A stretch of 43,842 nt of DNA from Lachnospiraceae bacterium UBA7199 (GCA_002490775.1 DKUR01000042.1:1-43842), one strand, 5' to 3'; shown: positions 1 to 8,281, counted from the stretch's first letter. Numbers and translations are program-made. The notes: generated from the sequence alone by a model not told the origin.

Positions 1-72
1 AAGCAGATTTACCTTTCAGAGCTGGTGACATCTTGTGGCGCTTCCCATTTTCGTGATTTTTTGCTAAAATAA
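1..72 (+). CDS. Possible C-terminal tail of an upstream gene (partial)
   Basis: The frame beginning at base 1 is open for 23 codons and stops at TAA 70-72, reading ...SHFRDFLLK. The other two forward frames close earlier. It ends 48 bases before the next gene, with no hairpin terminator between, so the two could be co-transcribed. The fragment is too short to assign to a family, and an open frame of this length can occur by chance. Confidence 0.35.
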   Translation, partial: KQIYLSELVTSCGASHFRDFLLK

Positions 73-120
73 AACTAAAAACAGATTGTCGGTATCGTCG
101 ATGGAAAAATGGGGGTTCAC

Positions 121-1905
121 ATGACACACAGCGAAAAAGCGGAACAACTTTTGCGCCAGCAGTATCACTGTTCGCAGGCATTATTTGGAGCATTTGCGGA
201 AGACTTTGGCATGGATTTAAAGACAGCTTTTAAAATCAGTACATGCTTTGGCGGAGGAATGCATCAGGGGAGCGTATGTGGATGTATTACAGCCGCCCTG
301 ATGATACTTGGAATGGCATTGGGGTTTTATGATTCACAGGACAGGGAACAGGAAATCTACGGAAATAAAAAAACAGACGAATTTATAAGTGCCTTTAAGG
401 AAAAAATGAACGGGGAAACCAAGTGCAGAAATATTCTTGGAAAGGATATATCAAAACCCGACGAAATGGCAGTTATCCGTCAGGAGGGGTTAATTCTACA
501 AAAATGTCCCAAGGCAATTAATGCCAGTATTGAAATTCTGGAAAAAATGCTGGAGGAACAGTTAAAGGATAAAGAAGAAAGCAGTATAAATTTGGCAGAC
601 TTGCCGGAAAAAGATGAGCTTCAGAATATATTAAAAACCATTAGCAGAATCAGGCGGTTCAGAAAGAATGTTAATGAACTGATTTTTTCTTCCACGAAAG
701 AAATTGGGTTTATTCAGTTTGACATCCGTAAGTTTAAAATTATCAATGATTTATATGGAGAAAAGTTTGGAAACGAGGTTTTAGACTTTATTATCAGGAA
801 GTTGAAAGAAAGCTGCCATGAAAAGCAGTTTTTTGTCAATTTAAGAAGCGATGTGTTTATGGTGGTGACAGAGTATGATCAGGAAGAAGAGTTAGTGGAA
901 TTTATTCGTCAATTAGATGGAAAGATTAACAGTTTTAAAAATGTAAAACTCCAGATGGCTTATGGGATATATACTATTGAAGACAAGGAAATGGAGCAGA
1001 GGCAGATGGAAGACCGGGCAGCTATGGCAAGGAAGGCTGCTAAAAATAATATAGTGACAAATGTATTATTCTACAAGGAGCAGTTTAAGGATACATTATA
1101 TAACAGAAAATTTATTGAAGAAAACATGCAGGCTGCAATTGCTGAAAGGCAGTTTATGATGTACCTTCAGCCTAAGTACAGCATTGCAAAAAATGAAATT
1201 ATCGGTGCAGAGGCATTGATCAGGTGGAAGCATCCACAGAGGGGGATGATTTATCCAGATCAGTTTATTCCGATTATTGAAGAAAATGGCTTTATTAAAA
1301 AGGTTGATTATTACATATGGGAGGAAGCCTGCCAGTTTCTTGCAAAGTGTAAAGAAGCTGGGATTGATTTTTGCCCTGTCTCTGTAAACATGTCAAGGGT
1401 ACATCTGCAGGATGATGAATGCATACAGATACTTGCAGATATGGTAGAAAAGTATCATATTCCCAAAAGACTGTTAGAACTGGAAATCACTGAAACAGCG
1501 GATAATCAGCAGGTAAGTATGAAGGCTCTGCAGCTAAAGGAAGAAGGATTTACTCTTTTGATGGATGATTTTGGAAGCGGATATTCTTCTTTGAACATTC
1601 TGCTGGAAACGCCTTTTGATGTGATTAAGCTTGACAGAAAATTTATTGAAAACATGACAGTTTCAAGTAAAGGAAGAATGATTTTGGAGCATGTGGTTTC
1701 TATGGCGGATAAGCTGGAGCTGGGGCTTTTGGCAGAAGGAGTGGAAACTAAAGAGCAGACGGAGCTTTTGCAAAACATTGGCTGTGACCAGGTACAGGGA
1801 TATTACTATGCGAAGCCTATGCCGGCAGAAGATTTTTTTGATCTTTTAAAAAAACAATTGAAAAACAGGGATGAAAAGCCTGACATAGGCAATGGAAATA
1901 AGTAA
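121..1905 (+). CDS. C_GCAxxG_C_C redox domain fused to degenerate GGDEF and EAL (c-di-GMP phosphodiesterase)
   Basis: Residues 1-135 carry the hallmarks of the C_GCAxxG_C_C family: HCSQA, FGGGM, a CGC pair, TKCRNILG and a later KCP. Residues about 180-320 are a GGDEF fold whose signature is replaced by RSDVF, so cyclase activity is unlikely. The EAL domain follows with EALIRW (E364), EITET, DDFGSGYSSL (D482) and LAEGVE intact, predicting hydrolysis of c-di-GMP to pGpG. There is no signal peptide or membrane helix, so it should be cytosolic. An in-frame ATG exists at 109, but 121 has a G-rich stretch (GGGGG, 111-115) five bases upstream. It ends 12 bases before the sulfur/flavin fusion, whose ribosome site lies just after its stop, suggesting an operon. 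The inferred role is a thiol- or Fe-S-controlled phosphodiesterase. EAL assignment is firm; redox control is inference. Confidence 0.9.
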   Translation: MTHSEKAEQLLRQQYHCSQALFGAFAEDFGMDLKTAFKISTCFGGGMHQGSVCGCITAALMILGMALGFYDSQDREQEIYGNKKTDEFISAFKEKMNGETKCRNILGKDISKPDEMAVIRQEGLILQKCPKAINASIEILEKMLEEQLKDKEESSINLADLPEKDELQNILKTISRIRRFRKNVNELIFSSTKEIGFIQFDIRKFKIINDLYGEKFGNEVLDFIIRKLKESCHEKQFFVNLRSDVFMVVTEYDQEEELVEFIRQLDGKINSFKNVKLQMAYGIYTIEDKEMEQRQMEDRAAMARKAAKNNIVTNVLFYKEQFKDTLYNRKFIEENMQAAIAERQFMMYLQPKYSIAKNEIIGAEALIRWKHPQRGMIYPDQFIPIIEENGFIKKVDYYIWEEACQFLAKCKEAGIDFCPVSVNMSRVHLQDDECIQILADMVEKYHIPKRLLELEITETADNQQVSMKALQLKEEGFTLLMDDFGSGYSSLNILLETPFDVIKLDRKFIENMTVSSKGRMILEHVVSMADKLELGLLAEGVETKEQTELLQNIGCDQVQGYYYAKPMPAEDFFDLLKKQLKNRDEKPDIGNGNK

Positions 1906-1917
1906 AGGAGGGTACAT

Positions 1918-4500
1918 ATGAAGGTATTAGTGGTTGGTGGTGTGGCTGCCGGGACCAAGACGGCAGCAAAATTAAAGCGGGCAGACAGAAGTGTGCAGGT
2001 TACCCTGCTTTCTAAAAGCAGGGATATTTCTTATGCAGGCTGCGGACTGCCTTATTATGTGGGAGGTATGATTCAGGAACCGGAAGAATTGATTGTAAAT
2101 ACGCCTGCAAAATATGCGGCACTGACAGGGGTAGAAGTACTTACAGAAAAAGAGGTGACCAGTATTGATTCCCAGGCAAAATCTGTCAGGGCAAGAGATG
2201 TAAAAACTGGTGAGGAGGAAGTACATACCTACGACAAACTGGTAATTGCAACAGGAGCTTCACCGGCTGTCCCTCCTGTAAAGGGAATGGAACTGGAAGG
2301 AGTATTTACCATACGTACGCCAGAGGACGCTGTGAATGTAAGGGCTTATGTGGAAGAGGAAAATGTTAAAAAAGCAGTGGTGGTTGGTGCAGGATTTATT
2401 GGCCTTGAAATGGCAGAAAACCTACAGCAGAAAGGCGTCCTGGTTACAGTGATCGACTTTGCGCCCCAGATTCTTCCCAACATTCTGGATCATGAAATGG
2501 CAGCTTATGGCAAAAAACATTTGTTGAAAAAAGGAATTAGAGTCATTACGGGAACAAAAGCAGAAGAAATTTCAGGTGATAAGAAGGTGACAGCTATAAA
2601 AACCAGCGCAGGCGTGCTAAGCTGCGGGCTTGTAATCATGGCAGCAGGCATTCGCCCCAACACTGGATTTTTAGAAGGCAGCGGTATTGAAATGAACCGC
2701 GGTACAATTTTGGTTGATCAGACTATGAAAACCAGCCTTCCTGATGTTTACGCAGCAGGTGACTGTGTGCAGGTGATCAGCCGCATTACAGGGAAACCTC
2801 AGTGGTCCCCAATGGGCTCTTCTGCTAACATGGAGGGGCGCACATTAGCACAGATTCTTGCAGGTGCGCAGAAGGAATATCCGGGCGTGTTAGGAACAGG
2901 TGTGGTAAAGCTGCCGGGGCTTAACTGTGGACGGACAGGATTGACCGAGGCACAGGCGAAAGAGGCGGGCTATCAGGTGGAAACGGTGCTTGCGGTTACA
3001 GATGACAAAGCGCATTATTATCCAGATTCAGCTTTCTTTGCAACAAAACTAATTGCAGATAAGGAAAGCCATAAATTGTTGGGATTACAGGTATTTGGCC
3101 CAGGCGCTGTAGATAAAATGGTGGATATTGCAGTCATGGGAATTAATATGGGGGCAAGACTGGAAGATTTTGAAAATGCAGATTTTGCTTATGCACCGCC
3201 TTTTTCCACTGCAATTCATCCATTGTTACAGGCAGTGTATGTTTTGATGAATAAATTAAATGGCGATATGGTCAGTATGACGCCAGCAGAGTATGCAGCA
3301 GGGAAGGCGGAAGGCTACCGGGTATTGGATGTGGCGCCGGTTCCTACAATACATGGTGCAGAATATATTGATCTTGCCAGTGTAAAGGGTGAACTTCCAG
3401 GAATTGGGAAGGATGAAAAGCTGCTGCTTGTTTGTGCAAAGGGGAAGAGAGGGTACTTTTTACAGAACCGTCTGCGTTTTTATGGGTATACCAATACCGT
3501 TGTGCTGGAAGGCGCCACCTTCTTTAATGATGTGAGAGTAAAGAATGAAGGCAATCAGGTTTCCAAGGAAGAGGAAACGAGGGTGAAGGCCCTTGGCTTT
3601 TTAAAGGACAAGAGGACGCCGGATAAATTTAACGGGCGTGTAATCACGAGAAATGGAAAAATTACGGCAGAGGAAGCAAAAGCAATTGCAGAGGCTGCAG
3701 AGCAGTTTGGAAGCGGCGAAGTGACTATGACCTCCCGGCTTACGATGGAAATCCAGGGAGTTCCCTTTGAAAATATTGAACCTTTACGGGAGTATCTGCT
3801 GGAGGCAGGATTAGAGATGGGCGGTACAGGCTCGAAAGTGCGCCCAGTGGTATCCTGTAAAGGAACCACCTGCCAGTATGGATTGATCGACACCTTCGAA
3901 TTATCAGAAGAAATTCATGAGAGATTTTTCCACGGTTATGCGTCTGTGAAGCTGCCTCATAAATTTAAGATAGCAGTAGGCGGCTGTCCTAACAATTGCG
4001 TAAAGCCTGATTTAAATGACCTGGGGATTATAGGGCAGCGTGTGCCGCAGCTTGATCCTGAAAAGTGCCGGGGCTGCAAGGTGTGTCAGGTAGAAAAAAA
4101 CTGTCCTATCAAGGTTGCAGGGCTTAAGGATGGGAAGCTGGTGATTGATGAAAATGCATGCAATCATTGCGGCCGCTGTATGGGCAAGTGTCCTTTTGGA
4201 GCGTTGGGAAATTACGTAAATGGCTACCGGATTTATATCGGCGGACGCTGGGGCAAGAAGGTTGCGCGGGGAAGGTACCTTGACAAAGTATTTACAGATA
4301 AAGAAGAAGTACTTGCTATTGTGGAAAAGGCAATTCTTTTGTTCAGGGAACAGGGCATTACCGGAGAACGTTTTGCTGATACAGTAGAAAGAATTGGTTT
4401 CGAGCAGGTACAGGCTCAGCTCCTTGCAGATGATTTGCTGGCAAGAAAGCAGGAAAATATATCGGCGCAGAAACACATGAAAGGCGGCGCTACCTGCTAA
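1918..4500 (+). CDS. Four-module fusion: CoA-disulfide-reductase-like flavoprotein, rhodanese, siroheme/Fe-S sulfite-reductase-like module, ferredoxin
   Basis: Residues 1-450 form a pyridine nucleotide-disulfide oxidoreductase: FAD-binding GGVAAGTKTA, catalytic cysteine C42 in SYAGCGLPYY, NAD-binding VVGAGFIGLE and AAGDC. Residues about 455-545 are a rhodanese domain with its active-site cysteine C506 in the loop CAKGKRG. Residues about 560-710 match the nitrite/sulfite reductase [4Fe-4S]/siroheme half, with C647, C652, C690 and C694. The tail has two ferredoxin motifs, CRGCKVCQVEKNCP and CNHCGRCMGKCP. A strong site (AAAGGAGGG) precedes ATG 1918. The domains suggest electron flow from NAD(P)H through FAD and Fe-S centres to a sulfur species, persulfide or sulfite, in the cytosol. 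The substrate is not known from sequence. A Nir-type role cannot be excluded, although the rhodanese and CoA-disulfide-reductase parts favour sulfur. Confidence 0.88.
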   Translation: MKVLVVGGVAAGTKTAAKLKRADRSVQVTLLSKSRDISYAGCGLPYYVGGMIQEPEELIVNTPAKYAALTGVEVLTEKEVTSIDSQAKSVRARDVKTGEEEVHTYDKLVIATGASPAVPPVKGMELEGVFTIRTPEDAVNVRAYVEEENVKKAVVVGAGFIGLEMAENLQQKGVLVTVIDFAPQILPNILDHEMAAYGKKHLLKKGIRVITGTKAEEISGDKKVTAIKTSAGVLSCGLVIMAAGIRPNTGFLEGSGIEMNRGTILVDQTMKTSLPDVYAAGDCVQVISRITGKPQWSPMGSSANMEGRTLAQILAGAQKEYPGVLGTGVVKLPGLNCGRTGLTEAQAKEAGYQVETVLAVTDDKAHYYPDSAFFATKLIADKESHKLLGLQVFGPGAVDKMVDIAVMGINMGARLEDFENADFAYAPPFSTAIHPLLQAVYVLMNKLNGDMVSMTPAEYAAGKAEGYRVLDVAPVPTIHGAEYIDLASVKGELPGIGKDEKLLLVCAKGKRGYFLQNRLRFYGYTNTVVLEGATFFNDVRVKNEGNQVSKEEETRVKALGFLKDKRTPDKFNGRVITRNGKITAEEAKAIAEAAEQFGSGEVTMTSRLTMEIQGVPFENIEPLREYLLEAGLEMGGTGSKVRPVVSCKGTTCQYGLIDTFELSEEIHERFFHGYASVKLPHKFKIAVGGCPNNCVKPDLNDLGIIGQRVPQLDPEKCRGCKVCQVEKNCPIKVAGLKDGKLVIDENACNHCGRCMGKCPFGALGNYVNGYRIYIGGRWGKKVARGRYLDKVFTDKEEVLAIVEKAILLFREQGITGERFADTVERIGFEQVQAQLLADDLLARKQENISAQKHMKGGATC

Positions 4501-4523
4501 AGGCGCCTGCTGGTAAAAAAAAT

Positions 4524-4552
4524 TTGCTGTAACAGATGATTTATGATATGAT
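4524..4552 (+). promoter_or_regulatory. Sigma-A promoter for pseB
   Basis: TTGCTG (4524-4529), a 17-base spacer and TATGAT (4547-4552) with an extended-minus-10 TG two bases upstream. Transcription would start near 4558, right at the following hairpin. Confidence 0.6.
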
Positions 4553-4561
4553 GTTCGCAAG

Positions 4562-4588
4562 GCTTTGCCCCTGAATTTGGGGCAAAGC
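4562..4588 (+). other. Perfect 10-bp hairpin at the predicted 5' end of the pseB mRNA
   Basis: GCTTTGCCCC (4562-4571) pairs fully with GGGGCAAAGC (4579-4588) around a seven-base loop. It lacks a T run, so it is a poor terminator. Lying at the predicted transcript start, it may stabilise the mRNA 5' end. Confidence 0.6.
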
Positions 4589-4615
4589 AAATTATAGATC
4601 AGTGGAGGCAGTTTT

Positions 4616-5614
4616 ATGTTATTGGATAACAAAACAATTCTTATAACCGGCGGTACAGGTTCTTTTGGCAAATGCTTTGCCAGGTATGTGCTTACCAATT
4701 ACGATCCGAAGAAGATTATTATATACTCCAGAGATGAATTTAAACAGTTTATGATGGAAAATGAATTTAAGGAATATAAGGACAAGCTCAGATTTTTTAT
4801 CGGAGATGTGAGGGATAAGGAGAGGCTGCGCAGAGCATTTGAAGGTGTGGATTACGTAATTCATGCGGCGGCTCTAAAACAGGTTCCGGCATGCGAATAC
4901 AATCCCAACGAAGCCATCAAAACAAATATTCATGGTGCTCAGAATGTCATAGATGCATCCTTGGACTCTGGCGTGAAAAAGGTGGTGGCGCTTTCTACCG
5001 ACAAGGCAGTGAATCCGGTCAATTTGTATGGTGGGACCAAGCTGGTTTCTGACAAATTGTTTATAGCTGCAAATGCCTATGCAGGTTCTAAGGACATTAA
5101 TTTTTCAATTGTCCGTTACGGAAACGTAGCAGGAAGCCGGGGTTCCATTATTCCGGTCTTCCATAATATTATTAAGAACGGGGGAAATGAGCTTCCCATC
5201 ACGGACTACCGCATGACGCGTTTCTGGATCAGCCTTACCCAGGGAGTTGAACTGGTGATTAAGGCGTTGGAAGAGGCAAGCGGCGGCGAGACCTTTATTA
5301 GCAAGATTCCTTCCTTTAAAGTGACAGATTTGGCACAAGCCATGCTGCCTGGATGTAAGATGCCGGAAATTGGTATCCGTCCCGGAGAAAAGCTTCATGA
5401 AATCATGGTGACGGTGGAAGATTCTGCTACTACGTATGAATACGATAAGCATTTTATTGTATATCCCCAAGTGGTTTGGAATGATAAGCAGAAAATCAAT
5501 TTAAGCGGTCAGAAGGTGGAGGAAGGCTTTTCCTACAGTTCTGGAAATAATAAAGAATGGCTTAGCGTTGAGGACATTCAGAAACTGCTTAAAAAAGTGG
5601 ATCTGGAAAAGTAA
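4616..5614 (+). CDS. pseB: UDP-N-acetylglucosamine 4,6-dehydratase (inverting), PseB family
   Basis: An extended short-chain dehydrogenase of 332 residues, the usual PseB length. It has the NAD-binding TGGTGSFG (11-18), the IIIYSRDE segment typical of PseB/FlaA1, the acid/lysine pair D129-K130 in STDKAVNP and the catalytic Y138xxxK142. The family dehydrates and epimerises UDP-GlcNAc to a 4-keto-6-deoxy sugar nucleotide, the first step to pseudaminic acid or other 6-deoxy amino sugars on flagella or surface glycans. No aminotransferase (PseC) or glycosyltransferase lies beside it, so the downstream pathway must be elsewhere or the product is used differently. GTGGAGG at 4601-4607 serves ATG 4616. 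It has its own predicted promoter and a terminator after it, so it looks monocistronic. Confidence 0.9.
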   Translation: MLLDNKTILITGGTGSFGKCFARYVLTNYDPKKIIIYSRDEFKQFMMENEFKEYKDKLRFFIGDVRDKERLRRAFEGVDYVIHAAALKQVPACEYNPNEAIKTNIHGAQNVIDASLDSGVKKVVALSTDKAVNPVNLYGGTKLVSDKLFIAANAYAGSKDINFSIVRYGNVAGSRGSIIPVFHNIIKNGGNELPITDYRMTRFWISLTQGVELVIKALEEASGGETFISKIPSFKVTDLAQAMLPGCKMPEIGIRPGEKLHEIMVTVEDSATTYEYDKHFIVYPQVVWNDKQKINLSGQKVEEGFSYSSGNNKEWLSVEDIQKLLKKVDLEK

Positions 5615-5672
5615 ATGCTGTGGGCTGAATGGTTACAATTTTTTTAAGAATTGCATATAAATAGATAAAAGA

Positions 5673-5706
5673 AAAAGGTGCGTTGGAATTATCCGGTGCA
5701 CCTTTT
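5673..5706 (+). terminator. Rho-independent terminator after pseB
   Basis: AAAAGGTGC (5673-5681) pairs with GCACCTTTT (5698-5706); the loop contains further GGA/TCC pairing. The 3' side ends in a short T-rich stretch. Confidence 0.6.
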
Positions 5707-5725
5707 ATAGTGTATCCGGCACATT

Positions 5726-5789
5726 CGCCCAAGGAGGATCATGCCAGCTATGCAAAAAAGAAATGGCTGGTAAAAATAATTTTTGGGCG
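5726..5789 (+). promoter_or_regulatory. Nested leader hairpin enclosing a micro-ORF ribosome site
   Basis: CGCCCAAGGA (5726-5735) can pair with TTTTTGGGCG (5780-5789, two G-T pairs), and inside it GCCAGC (5743-5748) pairs with GCTGGT (5766-5771). The outer stem covers part of the AAGGAGG that serves the micro-ORF at 5741. This suggests coupling between leader translation and expression of the downstream dipeptidase; that role is inferred. Confidence 0.4.
5741..5773 (+). CDS. Candidate 10-residue leader peptide
   Basis: AAGGAGG (5731-5737) is followed after three bases by ATG 5741, and the frame reads MPAMQKRNGW before TAA 5771-5773. The ribosome site is better than that of the dipeptidase gene 43 bases downstream. 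The short spacing (three bases to the first ATG, twelve to the internal ATG at 5750) is imperfect. No family is recognised. It could be an upstream regulatory ORF or chance. Confidence 0.35.
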   Translation: MPAMQKRNGW

Positions 5790-5815
5790 CAGGGCAGCAG
5801 GGAAAGGATTAGGAC

Positions 5816-6856
5816 ATGGACATTAGGGTTAAGGAAGAATACGTAAGGCAGGCATTAAAACTGCATCAGGAAAGTCCTGTTGTAGATGCCCATTTGGATT
5901 TGGCAGGCGAAGTTCTTTTAAGAAATCTGGCAGGTGAGCATGATGTGGTAAAAAATCATTATCTGGCTCATTTCCGCACCGCTGGAATCAATCTGGTGCT
6001 TTCTTCTATTTATGTGGAGAATGGCAGCCTGGATAGGGCTTGGGACAATGCACTGGATCAAATCAAGGCTTTGAAGGAAGATGTGGCAGGAATGAAAGAA
6101 GTTCTGCTGATACAAAGTAAGGCAGATTTGGAGAAAGCCTTAGAAGAGAACAAAATTGGAATCATGATTTACATGGAGGGACTTGACTGTATAGGAGAAG
6201 ATATTGACAGGCTGGACATATTGTATGAAATGGGGGTAAGAGGAGCAGCCCTTACTTGGAGCAGGGCAAATGCATTGGCAACAGGATGCTGTAAGGCTTC
6301 AGAGCACAGGCAGATTTTCGGTGCCCTGACAGAGGCAGGAATACGAGCAGTAAAAAAAATGGAGGAACTTTCCATGTTTCTGGATGTAAGTCATTTGAAT
6401 GATGAAGGCTTTGAGCAATTGTGCCGGATAGCAGAAAAAAGTTTTATTGCAACTCACTCTGGAAGCAGACGTATCTATGACAACTATCGTAACCTGACAG
6501 ATGAGCAAATGAATGCACTGGCGGCGCAGGGCGGTATTATGGGGATGAATGGCTGTGTGTATATTGCAGGCTCTTTTGAGGGAAATCATTTGGAAATGCT
6601 TTGCAGGCATATAGAATATGAAGTGGAAAAAATTGGAGCAAAGCATGTAGGCTATGGATTCGACTTATGTGATTCTTATGATTTTGCAAAGGCGGCGCTG
6701 AGCGGGAAAAGACCAGAAAAAAGATATGACTGTCTTTTGAATCATGGTCAGATTCCTTTGCTTAGCGCGGCACTTTTGCAAAGGGGAATGGGGCTGGAGG
6801 ACGTAAGATGTCTTATAGGAGAGAATTTCATAAACTTTTTTAAAAAAAGCTTATAG
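5816..6856 (+). CDS. Membrane dipeptidase family (peptidase M19)
   Basis: A 346-residue renal-dipeptidase-like metallopeptidase. The zinc ligands are visible in order: H26 and D28 in DAHLD, the bridging glutamate in IYMEGLD, the histidine in DVSHLND and the histidine in ATHSGSRR, followed by YDNYRNLTDEQ and the late GYGFD. The family hydrolyses dipeptides, including D-amino-acid dipeptides, with two zinc ions. No signal peptide is seen, so it probably acts in the cytosol on imported or recycled peptides. GGAAAGGATTAGGAC precedes ATG 5816. It is convergent with the spore hydrolase and the two coding regions overlap by six bases. A structured leader with a micro-ORF lies upstream. Confidence 0.92.
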   Translation: MDIRVKEEYVRQALKLHQESPVVDAHLDLAGEVLLRNLAGEHDVVKNHYLAHFRTAGINLVLSSIYVENGSLDRAWDNALDQIKALKEDVAGMKEVLLIQSKADLEKALEENKIGIMIYMEGLDCIGEDIDRLDILYEMGVRGAALTWSRANALATGCCKASEHRQIFGALTEAGIRAVKKMEELSMFLDVSHLNDEGFEQLCRIAEKSFIATHSGSRRIYDNYRNLTDEQMNALAAQGGIMGMNGCVYIAGSFEGNHLEMLCRHIEYEVEKIGAKHVGYGFDLCDSYDFAKAALSGKRPEKRYDCLLNHGQIPLLSAALLQRGMGLEDVRCLIGENFINFFKKSL

Positions 6857-7990
6857 TTTTATGATTTGAAAGGTGTCTTCAAGGAGCAGCCAGTTAGGGC
6901 GGAAAAGCCGCATGATCTGCCAATATCCCATGCCTCGCAGTGAGTAAGCGGGAAGAAGAGAAAACTTTTCCTGATAGCTTCGCACATCTTCGAACCAAAC
7001 CTCATGAAGCTGGCCATCTTGTTCATATTGAAAATAAGGAGACATGGCAATTTCATCAAAAAGAATTTCTGCATCATGGGCAATGGCAATTTGAACAGCC
7101 TCTAAATTGCTGATCGTAGTGGCAGCAGAACTGCCGCGGATGTAAGGAAGCGTCCAGTCATAGCCATAATTTGGTATACCCAGGTCAATTTTTGCAGGAT
7201 CGATGCGGGTAATGGCATACTCAACTACCTCCCGGACTTTGTTAATTGGAGCCACAGCCATTGGTGGGCCGTAGGTATACCCCCATTCATATGTCATTAA
7301 AAGGACGCTGTCAGCAGCGGCACCGAGCAGACCATAGTCTTTGCCTTCATATAAAAGCCCTGCTTGGGAATCAGAGGTTTTTGGCGCAAGAGCAACAGAT
7401 ACCTGATACCCATAAGGGGCAAGGTAATTCCGGGTATCTGCCACAAACTCTGCAAAGGGAATCCGGTCTTTGGGCAGAATAAATTCAAAGTCAATGTCTA
7501 CGCCGCCAAATCCCTTTTCCTGAATCATTTCAAGCAGATTGGAAAGCAGATTGCTTTTGATGGCTTCATTGTTTACCATAGTAGTAATTAGATAATTATT
7601 GAATTTTCCGTCAGGTCCGAAAGGCGTCAAAGTAAGGATAGGGCGGACGCCTTTTTCCCAGGCGGAACGGATCATAAAGGTGTCATCAAGTTCAGGAGGG
7701 ACAATTTCACCTTCCGTAGTAAAACCATATGAAAAAACTGACAAAGTTGTCAGATATGACAGGGTTTCGTTCAAGACATTTCTTTCAATAAAAGGGTAGG
7801 CATAGCCATTTACATAGGCAGAGTATGTGGGGGAAAAAGATGTACCTGCCGATAAAAGCAGGGCTTGGCCGACAGCTAAGGCATAAGGATAGGAAAGCTG
7901 GTTATTAAAAATAACAGAGGAAACTGAAATTCCATAACTTTCTGCAATGGAATCTACAGTATCTCCCTTCTTTACAACGTAAATTTCCAT
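6851..7990 (-). CDS. LysM-GH18 spore peptidoglycan hydrolase (YaaH/SleL-like)
   Basis: Residues 3-46 are one LysM repeat (YVVKKGDTVDSIAESYGIS...VGQALL). Residues about 55-375 are a glycoside hydrolase 18 barrel with GGVDIDFEF, the catalytic acid being E169, and the later MTYEWGY strand. In YaaH/SleL this enzyme is an N-acetylglucosaminidase acting on cortex fragments during germination, and it sits in the spore coat without a classical signal peptide; none is seen here. The Bacillus proteins usually have two LysM repeats, this one has one. GGAG lies nine bases before ATG 7990. The upstream region has a sequence resembling a late mother-cell sigma-factor promoter. The family assignment is solid; the germination role is taken from homologues. 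Confidence 0.9.
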   Translation of the reverse strand: MEIYVVKKGDTVDSIAESYGISVSSVIFNNQLSYPYALAVGQALLLSAGTSFSPTYSAYVNGYAYPFIERNVLNETLSYLTTLSVFSYGFTTEGEIVPPELDDTFMIRSAWEKGVRPILTLTPFGPDGKFNNYLITTMVNNEAIKSNLLSNLLEMIQEKGFGGVDIDFEFILPKDRIPFAEFVADTRNYLAPYGYQVSVALAPKTSDSQAGLLYEGKDYGLLGAAADSVLLMTYEWGYTYGPPMAVAPINKVREVVEYAITRIDPAKIDLGIPNYGYDWTLPYIRGSSAATTISNLEAVQIAIAHDAEILFDEIAMSPYFQYEQDGQLHEVWFEDVRSYQEKFSLLPAYSLRGMGYWQIMRLFRPNWLLLEDTFQIIKL

Positions 7991-8016
7991 AAGAATATTC
8001 TCCGGGGATTTTTGTT

Positions 8017-8043
8017 TATTATATGCAGGGAAGGGGATAGTGT
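8017..8043 (-). promoter_or_regulatory. Possible sigma-K/sigma-E-type sporulation promoter
   Basis: On the minus strand, AC (8043-8042) is followed by 16 bases and then CATATAATA (8025-8017). This fits the AC-N16-CATANNNTA pattern of SigK and overlaps the SigE pattern. It would give a leader of about 20 bases before the GH18 start at 7990. A sigma-A reading through TATAAT alone is also possible. Confidence 0.4.
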
Positions 8044-8062
8044 GAAAAATAAATTTTCACAC
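8040..8062. repeat. 9-bp perfect inverted repeat
   Basis: GTGTGAAAA and TTTTCACAC flank a five-base loop between the divergent GH18 and VTC genes. It overlaps the proposed minus-strand minus-35 element and could be a protein-binding site or RNA hairpin. Confidence 0.5.
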
Positions 8063-8077
8063 TTCGTATTTGAGCAG

Positions 8078-8100
8078 TATCGCAAGCAGTGCTTGCGATA
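8078..8100. repeat. 11-bp perfect inverted repeat
   Basis: TATCGCAAGCA and TGCTTGCGATA are separated by one base in the same divergent intergenic region. The symmetry with almost no loop favours a dimeric DNA-binding protein or a tight hairpin of about nine pairs. No T run follows. Confidence 0.5.
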
Positions 8101-8163
8101 TGCATGGGGATTAAGATGAATAAAAGTTTGAAACTGGGGAAGCTAAAAGGGAGTATGTTTTGG

Positions 8164-8192
8164 TTGAAATGGGGTATTCAAGGTGATATAAT
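8164..8192 (+). promoter_or_regulatory. Strong sigma-A promoter for the VTC-DUF4956-CotH operon
   Basis: TTGAAA (8164-8169), exactly 17 bases, then TATAAT (8187-8192) with an extended TGA directly before it. This leaves a leader of about 80 bases to the start codon. Confidence 0.75.
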
Positions 8193-8281
8193 AAATAAAT
8201 AGTCTGAAAATTTCTAATTTATTATTTTTTGATAGAGAAAAGAGATTTTTTAGATAATAACAGTTATGTATGGAGGATTTA

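Noticed and set aside
4012..4698. Minus-strand open frame of 228 codons
   Set aside because: It lies opposite the end of the sulfur/flavin fusion, its promoter region and the start of pseB, and its translation shows no family pattern or ribosome site. It is a shadow of strongly coding plus-strand genes.
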